NCBI GenBank assembly: GCA_022701275.1
Contig: CP031740.1
Coordinates: 6,151,001 to 6,215,000, forward strand
DNA from: Microcoleus vaginatus PCC 9802
GTDB taxonomy: Bacteria; Cyanobacteriota; Cyanobacteriia; Cyanobacteriales; Microcoleaceae
Direction: 5' to 3'
DNA: 64,000 bases
Below, piece after piece: positions 35,325 through 45,221 of the stretch (position 1 is its first letter; each line of letters begins with the position of its first letter). The notes beneath the pieces are model-generated. The model made no database searches. It saw only the letters and a list, made by a program, of their open reading frames with translations, and was not told where the DNA came from. The position numbers were made by a program, and so were the translations under genes.

Positions 35325-35594
35325 ATGAATCCAGAACGCCAAGAGGCTTATTTGAACTTAATCGAGCGAGTGCTTACCTGTCCTAACGGCCAAGAACCAG
35401 AGGTTTTGAGTTCCTGTTCCGATTTAATTGATGCGGGATTTGTGCAAATGCTAATCCAGATATCGGCTTCAATGGCGCGCGAAGGTGACGAAGATACTGC
35501 TAATTTTTTAGTGCAACTTGCTCGTTTGCTGGGGAAATCTTTGGGTTTGTCGCTGGATTTGAGGCCGGCTGGGTACAGTAGTGCAAAGGGGTAG
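35325..35594 (+). CDS. Small orphan protein resembling the N-terminus of CHAT/TPR proteins
   Basis: 89 aa, MNPERQEAYLNLIERVLTCP then ELIDAG-like (DLIDAGFVQMLIQISASMAREGDEDTANFLVQLARLLGKSLG). I recall this helical module as the N-terminal part of long cyanobacterial TPR-CHAT proteins. Here it ends after the module with a proper stop, and no CHAT or TPR frame follows. It may be a stand-alone adaptor or a truncated gene. Good start context is not obvious. Confidence 0.6.
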   Translation: MNPERQEAYLNLIERVLTCPNGQEPEVLSSCSDLIDAGFVQMLIQISASMAREGDEDTANFLVQLARLLGKSLGLSLDLRPAGYSSAKG

Positions 35595-35700
35595 AGAAGA
35601 GTTGCGATCGCCTCGTTGTATCATGTTTTGAGAAATGAGGGCGATTCCCTACCCTTCGGGATAGCTTTGCTTCACCTAATTTTTAAATGCAGCTATAGCT

Positions 35701-36117
35701 TTACAGTTTATATTCGAGAGGCTCGCAAAACTCATTCACCCCAGTTTTAAATACATAAATAATCACCGAAGTCACCAAAATATCAGGGCAAATTTTTGCT
35801 GCAACTAAATCTCTAAAAGCTGCATTCAATTGTCCGTTTGTTAACTCTTCTTTAACCTCGGATTTGCAGATAGCAACGCGGCATCTTTTGGCCAATCCGT
35901 CTAACCAATTTTCCGAGATATTCGGTTCTTGTCCGGCTTGAATTGCTAGAGATATTGCTGCATCTTCGATGTTGCCTTCGCAATCTTCGATTGCGTCTAG
36001 GGCTTTTAGGGCTTCCGGATATTCGGCTAATTGCGAGCGAAATTGGGCAATTTGTTGGGAGGTAATAATCACCATATTATTTTCGTGTGTTCTCTGCTGA
36101 CGGGATAAGTTTAGCAA
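35701..36117 (-). CDS. Hypothetical protein, 138 aa or less
   Basis: Not recognised. The more likely start is the internal Met at 36075 (MVIITSQQIAQFRSQLAEYPEALKALD), which gives 124 aa. The product is mostly helical and acidic (DAIEDCEGNIEDAAISLAIQAGQEPN), then LDGLAKRCRVAICKSEVKEELTNG and a hydrophobic segment near the end (CPDILVTSVIIYVFKTG), which may be a buried helix. Amino-acid composition is protein-like. No operon partner. Confidence 0.6.
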   Translation of the reverse strand: MLNLSRQQRTHENNMVIITSQQIAQFRSQLAEYPEALKALDAIEDCEGNIEDAAISLAIQAGQEPNISENWLDGLAKRCRVAICKSEVKEELTNGQLNAAFRDLVAAKICPDILVTSVIIYVFKTGVNEFCEPLEYKL

Positions 36118-36446
36118 TTAAAGTCGATATTATAGCATTTTTTTGAGCGAGGGTGGAATTGGGCGATCTAACTTAATTACATTTTCAACTAATATTTTGC
36201 ACTTCGCAATACTCCGCCTGGGGTTTAAACAGGTGTCAAAGCTTAAGTATTCTTGCAGAGGAATGATGTTAAATGCGATCGATCTCTGGCATTTGCGCCC
36301 TAGTCCGCCTGGGGTCTAAACCCCTCTCAAAGCTTAAGCGTTCTTGCATAGGACTGATGTTAAATTCGATTAGTTTCGTCGGTCATTGACAAAAAGTGGC
36401 GCTAAAATAGGTTGGCAGAACTCATATTTCTAGGGAGTTAGGAAAA
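36118..36446. other. Intergenic region with a direct repeat
   Basis: About 330 bases between divergent genes. Most of it is the 67-base direct repeat at 36213-36279 and 36304-36370. A GGGAG site precedes the Uma2 ATG. Confidence 0.5.
36213..36370. repeat. 67-base imperfect direct repeat
   Basis: Copies at 36213-36279 and 36304-36370 share CCGCCTGGGGTYTAAAC, CTCAAAGCTTAAG-like centre, TTCTTGCA and GATGTTAAAT, with scattered differences. Between them are 24 unrelated bases. It lies upstream of the Uma2 gene. Confidence 0.8.
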
Positions 36447-37016
36447 ATGACAACCATTACTTTAAACTTAGATACTGTCGAACTAACAGATGAACAGTTT
36501 TACCGTTTATGTCAGATGAATCGAGATTGGCAATTTGAACGGACACCTAAAGGAGAAATCATTATTATGTCACCCGTAAGCGGAGTTAACGCCAATCGAG
36601 AAGCCTATTTAATTACAGATTTGGGCTTGTGGAACCGTAAAACGCAGCTAGGGAGAGTGTTTAGTTCCTCTACAATTTTTCGCTTGCCTAATAATGGCTA
36701 TCGATCGCCTGATGCCGCTTGGGTTAGGTTAGAAAGATGGTCTGCTTTAACAGCAGAAGAACAAGAGAAATTTCCACCAATTTGTCCTGATTTTGCCATT
36801 GAATTGCGATCGCCCCCAGACCCGCTGCGGCCGCTTCAGGAGAAAATGCAGGAGTATCTAAACAGTGGTTTACGCTTGGGTTGGTTAATTAATCCTCTAG
36901 ACGAACAAGTGGAGATTTATCGCCCTTCTCGCGAAGTAGAGATTGTACAATTTCCTGTAAGTTTATCGGGAGAAGATGTCTTGCCCGGATTTGTTCTTAA
37001 TTTGCCGATGATTTGA
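36447..37016 (+). CDS. Uma2 family endonuclease (DUF820)
   Basis: 189-aa PD-(D/E)XK-superfamily protein of the Uma2 family, which is greatly expanded in cyanobacteria. Hallmarks are the start FYRLCQMNRDWQFERTPKGEIIIMSP, the catalytic strand YRSPDAAWVRLERW, CPDFAIELRSPPDPL with the second acidic position, and LGWLINPLDEQVEIYRP. Position 3 of the ExK-type motif reads ELRS, usual for this family. Biological role is unknown; most copies are single genes spread across the genome, as here. Confidence 0.92.
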   Translation: MTTITLNLDTVELTDEQFYRLCQMNRDWQFERTPKGEIIIMSPVSGVNANREAYLITDLGLWNRKTQLGRVFSSSTIFRLPNNGYRSPDAAWVRLERWSALTAEEQEKFPPICPDFAIELRSPPDPLRPLQEKMQEYLNSGLRLGWLINPLDEQVEIYRPSREVEIVQFPVSLSGEDVLPGFVLNLPMI

Positions 37017-37023
37017 TATTGCA

Positions 37024-37557
37024 TCAAATTTTTCCTGTTTCCACCTGTATTTTCTTCGGACAAATATCATCATCGTACCAACCAGTCAAAGCCACAGCCA
37101 AAGCATCCGCCGCATCGTCCGGTTTCGGAATATAAGCCAACTCTAACTCCCGCGCCACCGCCTCTTGCACTTCAGATTTATCCGCATTACCGCGCCCGGT
37201 CAAAGCTTGCTTAATTTGAGCCGGGGTAAACTCGAACAGCGGCACTCCACACTGCGCCAATACTAGCGTCAAAACACCCCGCGCTTGCGCTACAAGTATC
37301 GTATTTCCCATCTTGTAAAAGAACAGTTTTTCGGCAATTGCTAGATCAGGTTTAATCTGTTCAATTACCTCGTGCAAATCGTCGTAAATTGTTTTCAAGC
37401 GCTGTCCCATTTCCTGTTTTGGCGTTGTTTTTATCACGCCGCAATCAATCATGGAAACAACGTTTTCATCTTGTTTTCCGGGGACAATGTGACAGGAAAT
37501 TGCGCCGTATCCGAGGCTTGCTAAGCCTGGATCTAATCCTAAAATTCGTTTTTCCAT
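37024..37557 (-). CDS. ruvC: Crossover junction endodeoxyribonuclease RuvC
   Basis: Resolves Holliday junctions in recombination repair. The 177-aa RNase H-fold protein has the first catalytic Asp in [13 protein letters not shown], the second acidic residue in AIAEKLFF and the C-terminal [10 protein letters not shown] pair. It converges on the Uma2 gene, seven bases away. ATG at 37557. It may share a transcript with chlI upstream (90-base gap). Confidence 0.97.
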   Translation of the reverse strand: MEKRILGLDPGLASLGYGAISCHIVPGKQDENVVSMIDCGVIKTTPKQEMGQRLKTIYDDLHEVIEQIKPDLAIAEKLFFYKMGNTILVAQARGVLTLVLAQCGVPLFEFTPAQIKQALTGRGNADKSEVQEAVARELELAYIPKPDDAADALAVALTGWYDDDICPKKIQVETGKI

Positions 37558-37647
37558 TGCTGAAATTAGTAATTGGAAATGGGGAATGAAGCCTTAAAAA
37601 TTTGGGAAATGTTTCATCACCACCCATTACCAATTACCAATTACCAA

Positions 37648-38775
37648 TTACCCCTCAGTTGTTTCTAGACCGAATACCCGATCGAACACTTTAGTCACTT
37701 TATAGCCCGAATCTATTGATTCTAGCGGGTCTTTCCGCAACCGGTGCCGCAAACACAGAGTCATCACGCGGCGAATATCATCCACAGTCACCTCTGTGCG
37801 GCATTCCAAAGCCGTGAAAGCTTTCGCAGCCCGATTCGTCACCAAATCGCCCCGCAGCCCGTCTACGTCCAATTCCGCGCAAACTTGGGAGATTTTTACC
37901 CGCAACTCTCGATCGATAGTTACCGATTTCAATCTTTCCTGTGCCTCCACCAACTTCTGCTGCATATCATCTTGTTCGTGCTGATATTTCGCGAGAAACT
38001 CGGGGGGATTTTGGTCAAAACTCGATCGCTGTTCGACAATTTCCACTCTTAAATTCGGGTCTTTTACAGTCCGAATTTCTGCGTGCATCCCGAATCTGTC
38101 GAGCAACTGCGGCCGCAATTCTCCTTCTTCTGGATTCCCGGAACCGATTAAAATAAACTTAGCCGGGTGGCGGATCGAAATGCCTTCTCTTTCAACAGTA
38201 TTCCAACCGCTGGCGGCGGAGTCGAGCAAAACATCGACTAAATGATCGTCGAGCAAATTGACTTCATCAACGTAAAGAATGCCACGGTTAGCTTTAGCTA
38301 AAAGGCCGGGTTCAAAAGCTTTAACACCTTCCGACAAAGCTTTCTCGATGTCGATCGTACCGCAAACTCGGTCTTCGGTCGCGCCCAAAGGTAAATCTAC
38401 CATTTGGACTTTTTTGCGGGCGATTTTAATGTCAGTTTGAGATAAAGTGCGATCGCGCACCTCATCACTCATCAAATCAGGATCAGTGGGATGACTGTTA
38501 AAAGGATCGTCAGCCACCACCTCAATTTCCGGCAGCAAATCAGTGAGGGCCCGGATTGTGGTAGATTTACCAGTACCTCGATCGCCCATAATCATCACCC
38601 CGCCAATTTTGGGATCGATGACATTCAACAGCAGCGCCAGTTTCATCTCCTCCTGGCCAACAATCGCAGTGAAGGGAAAAACAGCGCGGCGGGCTGGGGT
38701 AGCGGTAACGGTTGGTAGAGCGCCCGCATTTAGGGTATTGCTGACTTCGGCAGTAGGACTCACAGGATAACTCAA
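37648..38775 (-). CDS. chlI: Magnesium chelatase ATPase subunit I
   Basis: AAA+ motor of Mg-chelatase, which inserts Mg into protoporphyrin IX at the start of chlorophyll synthesis. The 375-aa protein has Walker [11 protein letters not shown], the insertion motif [12 protein letters not shown], Walker [17 protein letters not shown] and sensor region [21 protein letters not shown]. Length is complete. The other subunits ChlH and ChlD are not in the window. Confidence 0.98.
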   Translation of the reverse strand: MSYPVSPTAEVSNTLNAGALPTVTATPARRAVFPFTAIVGQEEMKLALLLNVIDPKIGGVMIMGDRGTGKSTTIRALTDLLPEIEVVADDPFNSHPTDPDLMSDEVRDRTLSQTDIKIARKKVQMVDLPLGATEDRVCGTIDIEKALSEGVKAFEPGLLAKANRGILYVDEVNLLDDHLVDVLLDSAASGWNTVEREGISIRHPAKFILIGSGNPEEGELRPQLLDRFGMHAEIRTVKDPNLRVEIVEQRSSFDQNPPEFLAKYQHEQDDMQQKLVEAQERLKSVTIDRELRVKISQVCAELDVDGLRGDLVTNRAAKAFTALECRTEVTVDDIRRVMTLCLRHRLRKDPLESIDSGYKVTKVFDRVFGLETTEG

Positions 38776-38993
38776 AATATAATAATTGCTTGTTTATTGT
38801 GACATACAAGCGGACAACAGTCACTCAAAGGTAGGCGATCGTCATTTTGAGTAGCCTCGTCGGTTTACAAAAATTCATATACCTCTATAATATCTTGTAA
38901 CGTCCGTCAAGAGTTATAATTATGAGGTATTTCTCTATCTATTTTATCGGCATATATTGGCTAAGTCTATCGCATTAAAAGTTGAGTTACTTT

Positions 38994-40268
38994 ATGTTAA
39001 TTGAATTTTCAGTCAGTAACTTTAGGTCAATTAAAGAAGAGCAAACATTAAGCATGATTGCCGACTCTTCCACCAGGAAGAATGACAATACTTTTGTGCC
39101 AATCGAAGGTAATAAACTGCGCTTGCTTAGGTCTGCGGCGATCTATGGAGCAAATGCTTCTGGCAAGTCAAATATTCTCAAGGCTTTGACTAGACTGATT
39201 TCCTATATTCACACTCTAAATATTGATGTTGATGACAATATTCCTTATTACGAACCATTCGAGTTAGAGAAGTCGTGCTTAAGCCAGCCTTCAATCTTCA
39301 AGCTTAGTTTTATTCTTGAAGAAATTATGTATGAGTATCAAATTGCTTTTGACAGTCGAGAAGTTCATCACGAACAGCTAGATTTTTATCCAAAGAAAAG
39401 ACAAGCCAACTTATTTATTCGTACAAAAAACGAGGTCAAGCGCGGTGATTTTTTTCAAGACAAGCGAGGGTTTTCAACCAAAGCATTAACTAAGTATCCT
39501 TATTTATCAAAAGTGGCTCGTGAAGAACATAAACAAATGCAAAAACTTTATAAATACTTAAGAACATATGCTTTTTTTGCAGCCAATGATACTGACATGA
39601 GGAGTTCTTTAGTACGTCATGTTAATCAAGTTTTGCAAAAAGATGAAAAGCTAAAAAGACAGTTAGATAAACTCATCAGAATAGCCGATACTCATATCGA
39701 AGAAATTAAAATTGAAGAAAAAAATGTTGATTTTGAATTTGATGATGACGTACCAGAAGAAATTAAAAAAATCCTTATCAGTGACAATAAGTATGAATTG
39801 TTTGCCCTCCATAAAACTTTTCGAGATGGCTTGTTAGAAGGTGAAGCTAACTTTCCTTTTTTCCAAAAAGAATCAATCGGAACTATTACACTTTACGGTA
39901 TCGGCGCTTTAATTTTATTTATCTTAAATAAAGGTCATATTCTAGTTATTGATGAAATAGATAATAGTTTACATCCTAAACTGTGTAAGTTCTTAATTAA
40001 GTTATTTCACCATCCGTTAACTAATCCCCATAATGCCCAACTAATTTTTGCTAGCCATGAAACCACTCTACTAGATCGGGAATTATTGAGAAAAGATCAA
40101 ATCTGGTTTACCGAAAAAAATAAATATGGTGAAACACAACTCTTTTCTGCCCAAGACTTTGATAAGGTAAAAGGTGATGAACCTTTTGACCTATGGTATA
40201 TGCAAGGTAAATTTGGTGGTCAACCTAATATTAAAGAAGTTGAATTTATTTTTGGCAATGAAGAGTAG
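38994..40268 (+). CDS. RloA-like AAA ATPase (AbiL/OLD-type defence)
   Basis: Abortive-infection-type ATP-binding protein, about 424 aa from ATG 38994 (MLIEFSVSNFRSIKEEQTLSM). A TTG at 38982 would add four residues. Features are the N-terminal FRSI strand, Walker A GANASGKSN, the ABC-like Walker B HILVIDEIDNSLHPKL and the H-loop ASHETTLLD. The central region is charged and helical. It overlaps the next gene by 11 bases, so the two are translationally coupled. Base composition is visibly AT-richer than neighbouring chlI and the GGDEF/EAL gene, and HIP1 sites are absent, suggesting recent acquisition. Confidence 0.9.
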   Translation: MLIEFSVSNFRSIKEEQTLSMIADSSTRKNDNTFVPIEGNKLRLLRSAAIYGANASGKSNILKALTRLISYIHTLNIDVDDNIPYYEPFELEKSCLSQPSIFKLSFILEEIMYEYQIAFDSREVHHEQLDFYPKKRQANLFIRTKNEVKRGDFFQDKRGFSTKALTKYPYLSKVAREEHKQMQKLYKYLRTYAFFAANDTDMRSSLVRHVNQVLQKDEKLKRQLDKLIRIADTHIEEIKIEEKNVDFEFDDDVPEEIKKILISDNKYELFALHKTFRDGLLEGEANFPFFQKESIGTITLYGIGALILFILNKGHILVIDEIDNSLHPKLCKFLIKLFHHPLTNPHNAQLIFASHETTLLDRELLRKDQIWFTEKNKYGETQLFSAQDFDKVKGDEPFDLWYMQGKFGGQPNIKEVEFIFGNEE

Positions 40269-41253
40269 AAAAACAAAAATAAAATCAAGACAGTTAAAGC
40301 AGACCATCTACATAGTATGTGAAGGAACTAATACGGAACGGATTTACTTTGAGGCGATTGGTCAGCAACCTGATGTATTTGAAAAATATGACATCACAGT
40401 TTATCCAAGTGAAGAAGACCAAAGAAAAGCCTCAACAAAAGAAGGTGAATCTATTAAAACAGATGCGGTGAATCTGGTCAAACGCGCCAAAGAAGAAATA
40501 AACAACAATTATAACGAAGTTTGGGCAGTTTTTGATAAAGATGGTTATACCAAACATGAAAAAGCATTTGACGATGCACAGAAACACGGTATTAAGCTAG
40601 GGTTTTCAAGTATTGCCTTTGAACATTGGATTTTATTGCATTACGAACAGAATGGAACCGCTTTCCCTAAATCGCAGAATGTTATTGATTATTTGGAACA
40701 AGCAGGTTATTTTACAGGCTATTCTAAAAAAGCAGATATTTCCATTTATCCTAGACTTCAACACCTGACTCAAACAGCTATTGAAAATGCAGCCTGGTTA
40801 CGGATGGAGATGGCAAAAAATCTAGCTGCTTGTGATGATAAAATCTATGAATTAAATCCTTATACCACTGTAGATGAGTTAGTAATGAAGCTTTTAGATT
40901 TTAATCCTGTAACCTACGGATATATTACGCAAACGCTTAGAATTAGCGATTTTAGTATCACAGTTAATGATGTTCAGCCCCACTGTGGAATAACTTTGAG
41001 TGTTTGTATTGTCAATCACGGAAAGTGTAGCTATTTAGTGAAGAACCCCTGCGACCACTTTTATTTAAAAGATGAAGACCAAAATACCTTTCCACTTGTC
41101 ATTGATAATCTGATTATAATTGAACCCAATTCAACTCAACATATTGCCTTAAAGTGTGAAAATTTTGCCGCAAGGGGCAAGTTAAGATTGCATTTTAGTC
41201 CTAAGCAAAAGGAAATACTAATTATTGCGCTTGACAATACAACTGAACAGTGA
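40258..41253 (+). CDS. RloB-like TOPRIM protein with extra C-terminal beta domain
   Basis: Partner of the upstream ATPase. Start chosen at ATG 40258 (MKSRKTKIKSRQLKQTIYIV), 11 bases inside the upstream gene. The TOPRIM core shows CEGTNTERIYF (catalytic Glu) and VWAVFDKDGY (DxD), then SIAFEHWILLHYE, all typical of RloB. The usual RloB ends about residue 225. This one adds about 100 residues (ITVNDVQPHCGITLSVCIVN, then IEPNSTQHIALKCENF) that look like an all-beta sandwich. RloA-RloB pairs are classed with AbiL-type phage defence; the extra domain could be a sensor or effector contact. Confidence 0.88.
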   Translation: MKSRKTKIKSRQLKQTIYIVCEGTNTERIYFEAIGQQPDVFEKYDITVYPSEEDQRKASTKEGESIKTDAVNLVKRAKEEINNNYNEVWAVFDKDGYTKHEKAFDDAQKHGIKLGFSSIAFEHWILLHYEQNGTAFPKSQNVIDYLEQAGYFTGYSKKADISIYPRLQHLTQTAIENAAWLRMEMAKNLAACDDKIYELNPYTTVDELVMKLLDFNPVTYGYITQTLRISDFSITVNDVQPHCGITLSVCIVNHGKCSYLVKNPCDHFYLKDEDQNTFPLVIDNLIIIEPNSTQHIALKCENFAARGKLRLHFSPKQKEILIIALDNTTEQ

Positions 41254-41274
41254 AAATAATTACGCACAAAAACC

Positions 41275-41346
41275 AAATAAACCGCGTTTTGCAACCGGGC
41301 TCTATGGTGTGGGACGATCGACTTTCGTTCATCAAACCCGGTTTCT
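41275..41346. repeat. Degenerate AACCCGGTTTCT element
   Basis: Ends with CATCAAACCCGGTTTCT preceded by TTTCGTT and is followed by TCAGGACTATG. This matches the better-preserved element at 46586-46677 over more than 25 bases. Confidence 0.55.
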
Positions 41347-41376
41347 GCGGTCAGGACTATGTGAAACAAACAGGAT

Positions 41377-43959
41377 TTACCACTGCGGCTCAGAAGCCAT
41401 CAAAGCAGTCGCAGCCTCGCTGGGTAACGGCTTAGCAAAAAAATAACCCTGACCGTATTCGCAGCCGATCGACCTCAACTTAGCTAATTGTGCCGCCGTC
41501 TCCACACCCTCAGCAATCACATCCATGCCCAAAGCGTGCGCCAGCGCCACAATCGTCCGCACGATCGCCACATTCTCCCCCTCGCTTTCGAGTTCCATTC
41601 GCCCCACAAACGACTTATCAACCTTCAAAGTATCCGTAGGAAACCGACTCAAATAACTCAACGACGAATAACCAGTGCCAAAATCATCAATTCCCAACTT
41701 GACATTTAACCCTTTCATCTGCTTCAAAACCGCGATCGCCGACTCCACATCATCCATCACCACACTCTCAGTAATCTCCAACTTCAAACTCTCGGCACTC
41801 AAACCCGTTGTTCCCAAAATCGCCTTCAGGCGATCGACCAAATCCGGCTGAGCAAACTGCTTCCCAGATAAATTTACACTCATAATCAAAGGTCGATCGA
41901 AATCAAACATTTCCTCCCACAGCCGCAACTGCCGGCAAGCCTCCTCCAGCACCCACTCACCCAGCGGGACAATTGCCCCCGTTTCCTCAGCCACCGGAAT
42001 AAACTTCATCGGTGGAATCAAACCGCGCAGCGGGTGTTGCCAGCGTACCAAAGCCTCAAACCCAATAATCCTCCCGCTTGCCAAAGATACAAACGGCTGG
42101 TAGTGCAGCAAAAACTCCTGACGCTTGAGGGCCATCCGCAAATCCGTCTCCAACTGCAACCTCTCCACCGCCAAATCGTGCATCGAAGCATTAAACACCT
42201 GATACCTTCCCGTTCCCAAAGCCTTCGCCCGGTACATCGCCGTGTGGGCGTCCCGCAGCAAGTGTTCCGGCTGTTCCCTGACATTAGCAGCGGGTTCGCC
42301 CCCCAGCGCAATCCCGATGCTCGCAGTGACAAACACCTCCTGCCCCTTCAACTCAAAAGGTACAATTAAAGCTTTGTGAATTCGATCGGCCAAATCCACC
42401 GCACTGTCAAGATCAATATTCCTCAGCAAAATCGCAAAATCGTCGCCCCCCACCCGCGCCACAGTATCCCCGGAGCCAATAATCGCCCTCAACCGCAGAA
42501 CCACCGCCATCAGCAGTTCATCCCCCACCAAATGACCCAAAGAATCATTAATCACCTTAAACCTGTCTAAATCCAAAAACAGCACCGCAAACAGATAGCT
42601 GCGCCGGCCCCTAGTATTGGCGATCATCGCCCGCCCCAAGCAATCCACGAACAAATCCCGGTTCGGCAAACCCGTTAGAGAATCGTGAAAAGCATCGTAA
42701 AGCTTCCTGTAAGCACTGACACCCACACCAGTCACCACCAAACCCAAAGTCGGCGACACCAGCGGCACCCACCCACCCCAAATAAAAATCCCACAACTAA
42801 TCCCCAACAGCCCCATCAATGCAGCACCCCCAGCCAATCCCGCCCTCACAGGGTGCTGAATCCGCCAAGCCAAAACCCCGCCCACCAAAGCCCAAGCACC
42901 GTTCCACAAAATTTCCGCCCATTCCGGCCACACCCAAAATAGCGATCGCCCATCCAAAACCGCACTCAATATTTGGCTGAGCATTTGCGCGTGCAGCAAC
43001 ACCCCTGGCATTTTCGGACTTTGCTTTTTAACCGGGCTGTAGGGCGTCAAAAACAAATCTCTGGTACTCGGTGCCGTCGTCCCGATCAGCACAATCTTGT
43101 CCTTAACCCAGCTTGGGTCAATTTCCCCCTTCAATACCTGCCTGATACTGACTTGTCGCACCACATCCTTACCAGAACGGTATTTGAGCAAAATTTGGTA
43201 GCCTTTGGCGTCGAGATTTGCATAGCCACCACTGTCAGAAGTTAAAGGCACAAATTCTGCCTTTCCCCAGTTGATTTGGTGGGGATGAACAGCGCTATTT
43301 TTCTGCTGTACTCTGTCTTTGAGATACAACAAAGCCACTTGCATAGAAAACGATAAAGCAATCTTTCTATCTGGTTGCGAGACTGAGAGCAAATTGCGGC
43401 GTACAACGCCATCAGGATCGAGCACGAAGTCGTTAAAACCGACCCGATCGGGCGGTATCCCAGGGGGCGCTGCCACTCCCTGACTTTCTGAATCGCTCAA
43501 TTTATAGATCGCCACCACGTTCGGTGCTTTCAGCCCGGCCAGCAATTCCTCGTGTCCCGGTGCTTGAGGCAAATCCCGGTACAAATCCAAACCGATGACT
43601 TTTGGCTGATACTTTTGCAGTTTGACCAAGGTTTGGGCGATCGCACCGTCGGAAATCGGAAATCTCCCCAAAGCTTGAATATCGGCCTCAGAAATGGCCA
43701 CTACCAACAGTCGCGGATCAGGGCCCAAATCTGGCTGCAAGCGCACTAACGAGTCAAAACTCCCCAATTCCAAGCTTTGCAGGCCTCCCAACTGCCGAAC
43801 TCCCATATTCAGCAGCGTTACAGTCACCCCAGCAAGCATTGCAGGCAAAATCCTGACCCGTCGGTTATGAGAACTCAGGTCGAAGCCAGTTGCGACAGAC
43901 ATGACATATCGAAGATTTCGAGAGAATTTGGCAGTCACAGAAAAAATATGTCGGTGCAA
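41377..43959 (-). CDS. CHASE2-GGDEF-EAL cyclic-di-GMP signalling protein
   Basis: 860-aa membrane sensor for c-di-GMP turnover. Order: N-terminal membrane anchor (residues 37-57), extracytoplasmic CHASE2 domain (RPDLGPDPRLLVVAISEADI, then QKYQPKVIGLDLYRDL) to about residue 330, three membrane helices, GGDEF domain (LTGLPNRDLF, RVGGDDFAIL) and EAL domain (IIGFEALVRWQHP, SVNLSGKQF, IDDFGTGYSSLSYL). The GGDEF signature is GGDDF, which some active cyclases have. The EAL motif and catalytic residues (EALVRW, NLS, DDFGTG, K in LKVDKS, AEGVET) look intact, so it is at least a phosphodiesterase. Confidence 0.95.
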   Translation of the reverse strand: MHRHIFSVTAKFSRNLRYVMSVATGFDLSSHNRRVRILPAMLAGVTVTLLNMGVRQLGGLQSLELGSFDSLVRLQPDLGPDPRLLVVAISEADIQALGRFPISDGAIAQTLVKLQKYQPKVIGLDLYRDLPQAPGHEELLAGLKAPNVVAIYKLSDSESQGVAAPPGIPPDRVGFNDFVLDPDGVVRRNLLSVSQPDRKIALSFSMQVALLYLKDRVQQKNSAVHPHQINWGKAEFVPLTSDSGGYANLDAKGYQILLKYRSGKDVVRQVSIRQVLKGEIDPSWVKDKIVLIGTTAPSTRDLFLTPYSPVKKQSPKMPGVLLHAQMLSQILSAVLDGRSLFWVWPEWAEILWNGAWALVGGVLAWRIQHPVRAGLAGGAALMGLLGISCGIFIWGGWVPLVSPTLGLVVTGVGVSAYRKLYDAFHDSLTGLPNRDLFVDCLGRAMIANTRGRRSYLFAVLFLDLDRFKVINDSLGHLVGDELLMAVVLRLRAIIGSGDTVARVGGDDFAILLRNIDLDSAVDLADRIHKALIVPFELKGQEVFVTASIGIALGGEPAANVREQPEHLLRDAHTAMYRAKALGTGRYQVFNASMHDLAVERLQLETDLRMALKRQEFLLHYQPFVSLASGRIIGFEALVRWQHPLRGLIPPMKFIPVAEETGAIVPLGEWVLEEACRQLRLWEEMFDFDRPLIMSVNLSGKQFAQPDLVDRLKAILGTTGLSAESLKLEITESVVMDDVESAIAVLKQMKGLNVKLGIDDFGTGYSSLSYLSRFPTDTLKVDKSFVGRMELESEGENVAIVRTIVALAHALGMDVIAEGVETAAQLAKLRSIGCEYGQGYFFAKPLPSEAATALMASEPQW

Positions 43960-44201
43960 ATTAGCTTTGCACCAGTCTGTTCTTACAGAATTGAGCTTAA
44001 TATGAGATTGAATGTAATTTTTTCAGAACTTGTGCCGCAACCGAGTTTCTTTAAGCTAATTACTCGATTTGGCAAAGTATTTCTCGAATGGGAACCGGGT
44101 TTTTGAAGATTTGCCACCAAATCCTGTCTTTCATTCCTTGTTTCCCCAAATTCGCACAAGCGTTAAAATTTAGTCGATCGAACTTTCAGGATATTTTTGA
44201 G

Positions 44202-45032
44202 ATGATGGCGAATCAACTTCCGATTCCGGTGATTGTTAACGGTGCTGCAGGCAAAATGGGCCGCGAAGTAATTAAGGCGATCGCCCATGCTAGTGACATG
44301 ACCTTATTTGGGGCTGTAGACCGCTCTCCTGAGTGCCTCAACGCCGATGCCGGCGAATTAGCCGGATGCGGCCCGTTAGAAGTTCCCATCACAGACGACT
44401 TGCAAGGAATGCTGGTATTAGCAGCTCAGGAAAAGCAGTTAGGGGTGATGGTAGATTTTACGCACCCTTCGTCTGTTTATGAAAACGTGCGATCGGCCAT
44501 AGCTTACGGGATTCGCCCAGTAGTCGGCACTACCGGATTGAGCAGCAAGCAAATTGAAAACTTAGGTGAATTCGCTGATAAAGCTAGCACTGGGTGTTTG
44601 ATCATACCCAATTTCTCAATCGGCATGGTTTTGCTCCAACAAGCCGCCGTCACGGCATCTCAGTATTTTGAACACGTAGAAATTATCGAGCTGCACCACA
44701 ATCAAAAGGCCGACGCCCCCAGCGGTACGGCAATTCAAACTGCCCAAATGCTAGCAGAAATGGGAAAAACTTTCAATCCGCCAGAAGTTGAGGAAACCGA
44801 AAAATTAGCCGGAGCTCGAGGTTCAGTGGCCGATGAAGGGATTCGCATTCACAGCATCCGTTTACCCGGTTTAATTGCCCACCAAGAGGTAATTTTTGGG
44901 GGCGCCGGTCAAGTTTATACTTTACGGCACGATACGAGCGATCGCGCTTGTTATATGCCAGGAGTCTTGCTGTCTATACGCAAAGTCCTTGAATTGCGAT
45001 CGCTCGTTTACGGCCTGGAAAAAATCTTGTAG
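44202..45032 (+). CDS. dapB: 4-hydroxy-tetrahydrodipicolinate reductase
   Basis: NAD(P)H-dependent reduction of the DapA product in lysine/diaminopimelate synthesis. I start it at ATG 44202 ([23 protein letters not shown]), which places the dinucleotide-binding GAAGKMG at the normal distance and gives about 276 aa. The open frame runs back to 44088 but the extra 38 residues look non-coding. Catalytic signature [15 protein letters not shown] is present. HIP1 sites occur in the gene. It is unlinked to asd-dapA at 7.4-9.5 kb. Confidence 0.96.
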   Translation: MMANQLPIPVIVNGAAGKMGREVIKAIAHASDMTLFGAVDRSPECLNADAGELAGCGPLEVPITDDLQGMLVLAAQEKQLGVMVDFTHPSSVYENVRSAIAYGIRPVVGTTGLSSKQIENLGEFADKASTGCLIIPNFSIGMVLLQQAAVTASQYFEHVEIIELHHNQKADAPSGTAIQTAQMLAEMGKTFNPPEVEETEKLAGARGSVADEGIRIHSIRLPGLIAHQEVIFGGAGQVYTLRHDTSDRACYMPGVLLSIRKVLELRSLVYGLEKIL

Positions 45033-45070
45033 TCATTAATCATTAGTCATGAGTCATTAGTCATTAGTAA
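45031..45070. repeat. Short GTCATTA heptamer repeat
   Basis: GTCATTAATCATTAGTCATGAGTCATTAGTCATTAG-type units, same class as the array before the sulfur-carrier gene at 4336-4391. Immediately follows dapB. Confidence 0.65.
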
Positions 45071-45221
45071 TGTGGAATTAATCTAACTTCTAACTTTTGA
45101 CTTCTAACTTGTGATTTTTGACTTCAACATCAATCCGTAAAATCTGTTAAATCCCTTAATCTAATCCGCTTCCGAACAGACAGCCGTTACATCCCGTACA
45201 TTGCTCGTTGCCCAACTTCCT

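Noticed and set aside
45201-45221. TTG start at 45201 for the membrane protein
   Set aside because: The ATG at 45222 starts the protein-like sequence; the extra seven residues are not supported by a ribosome-binding site.
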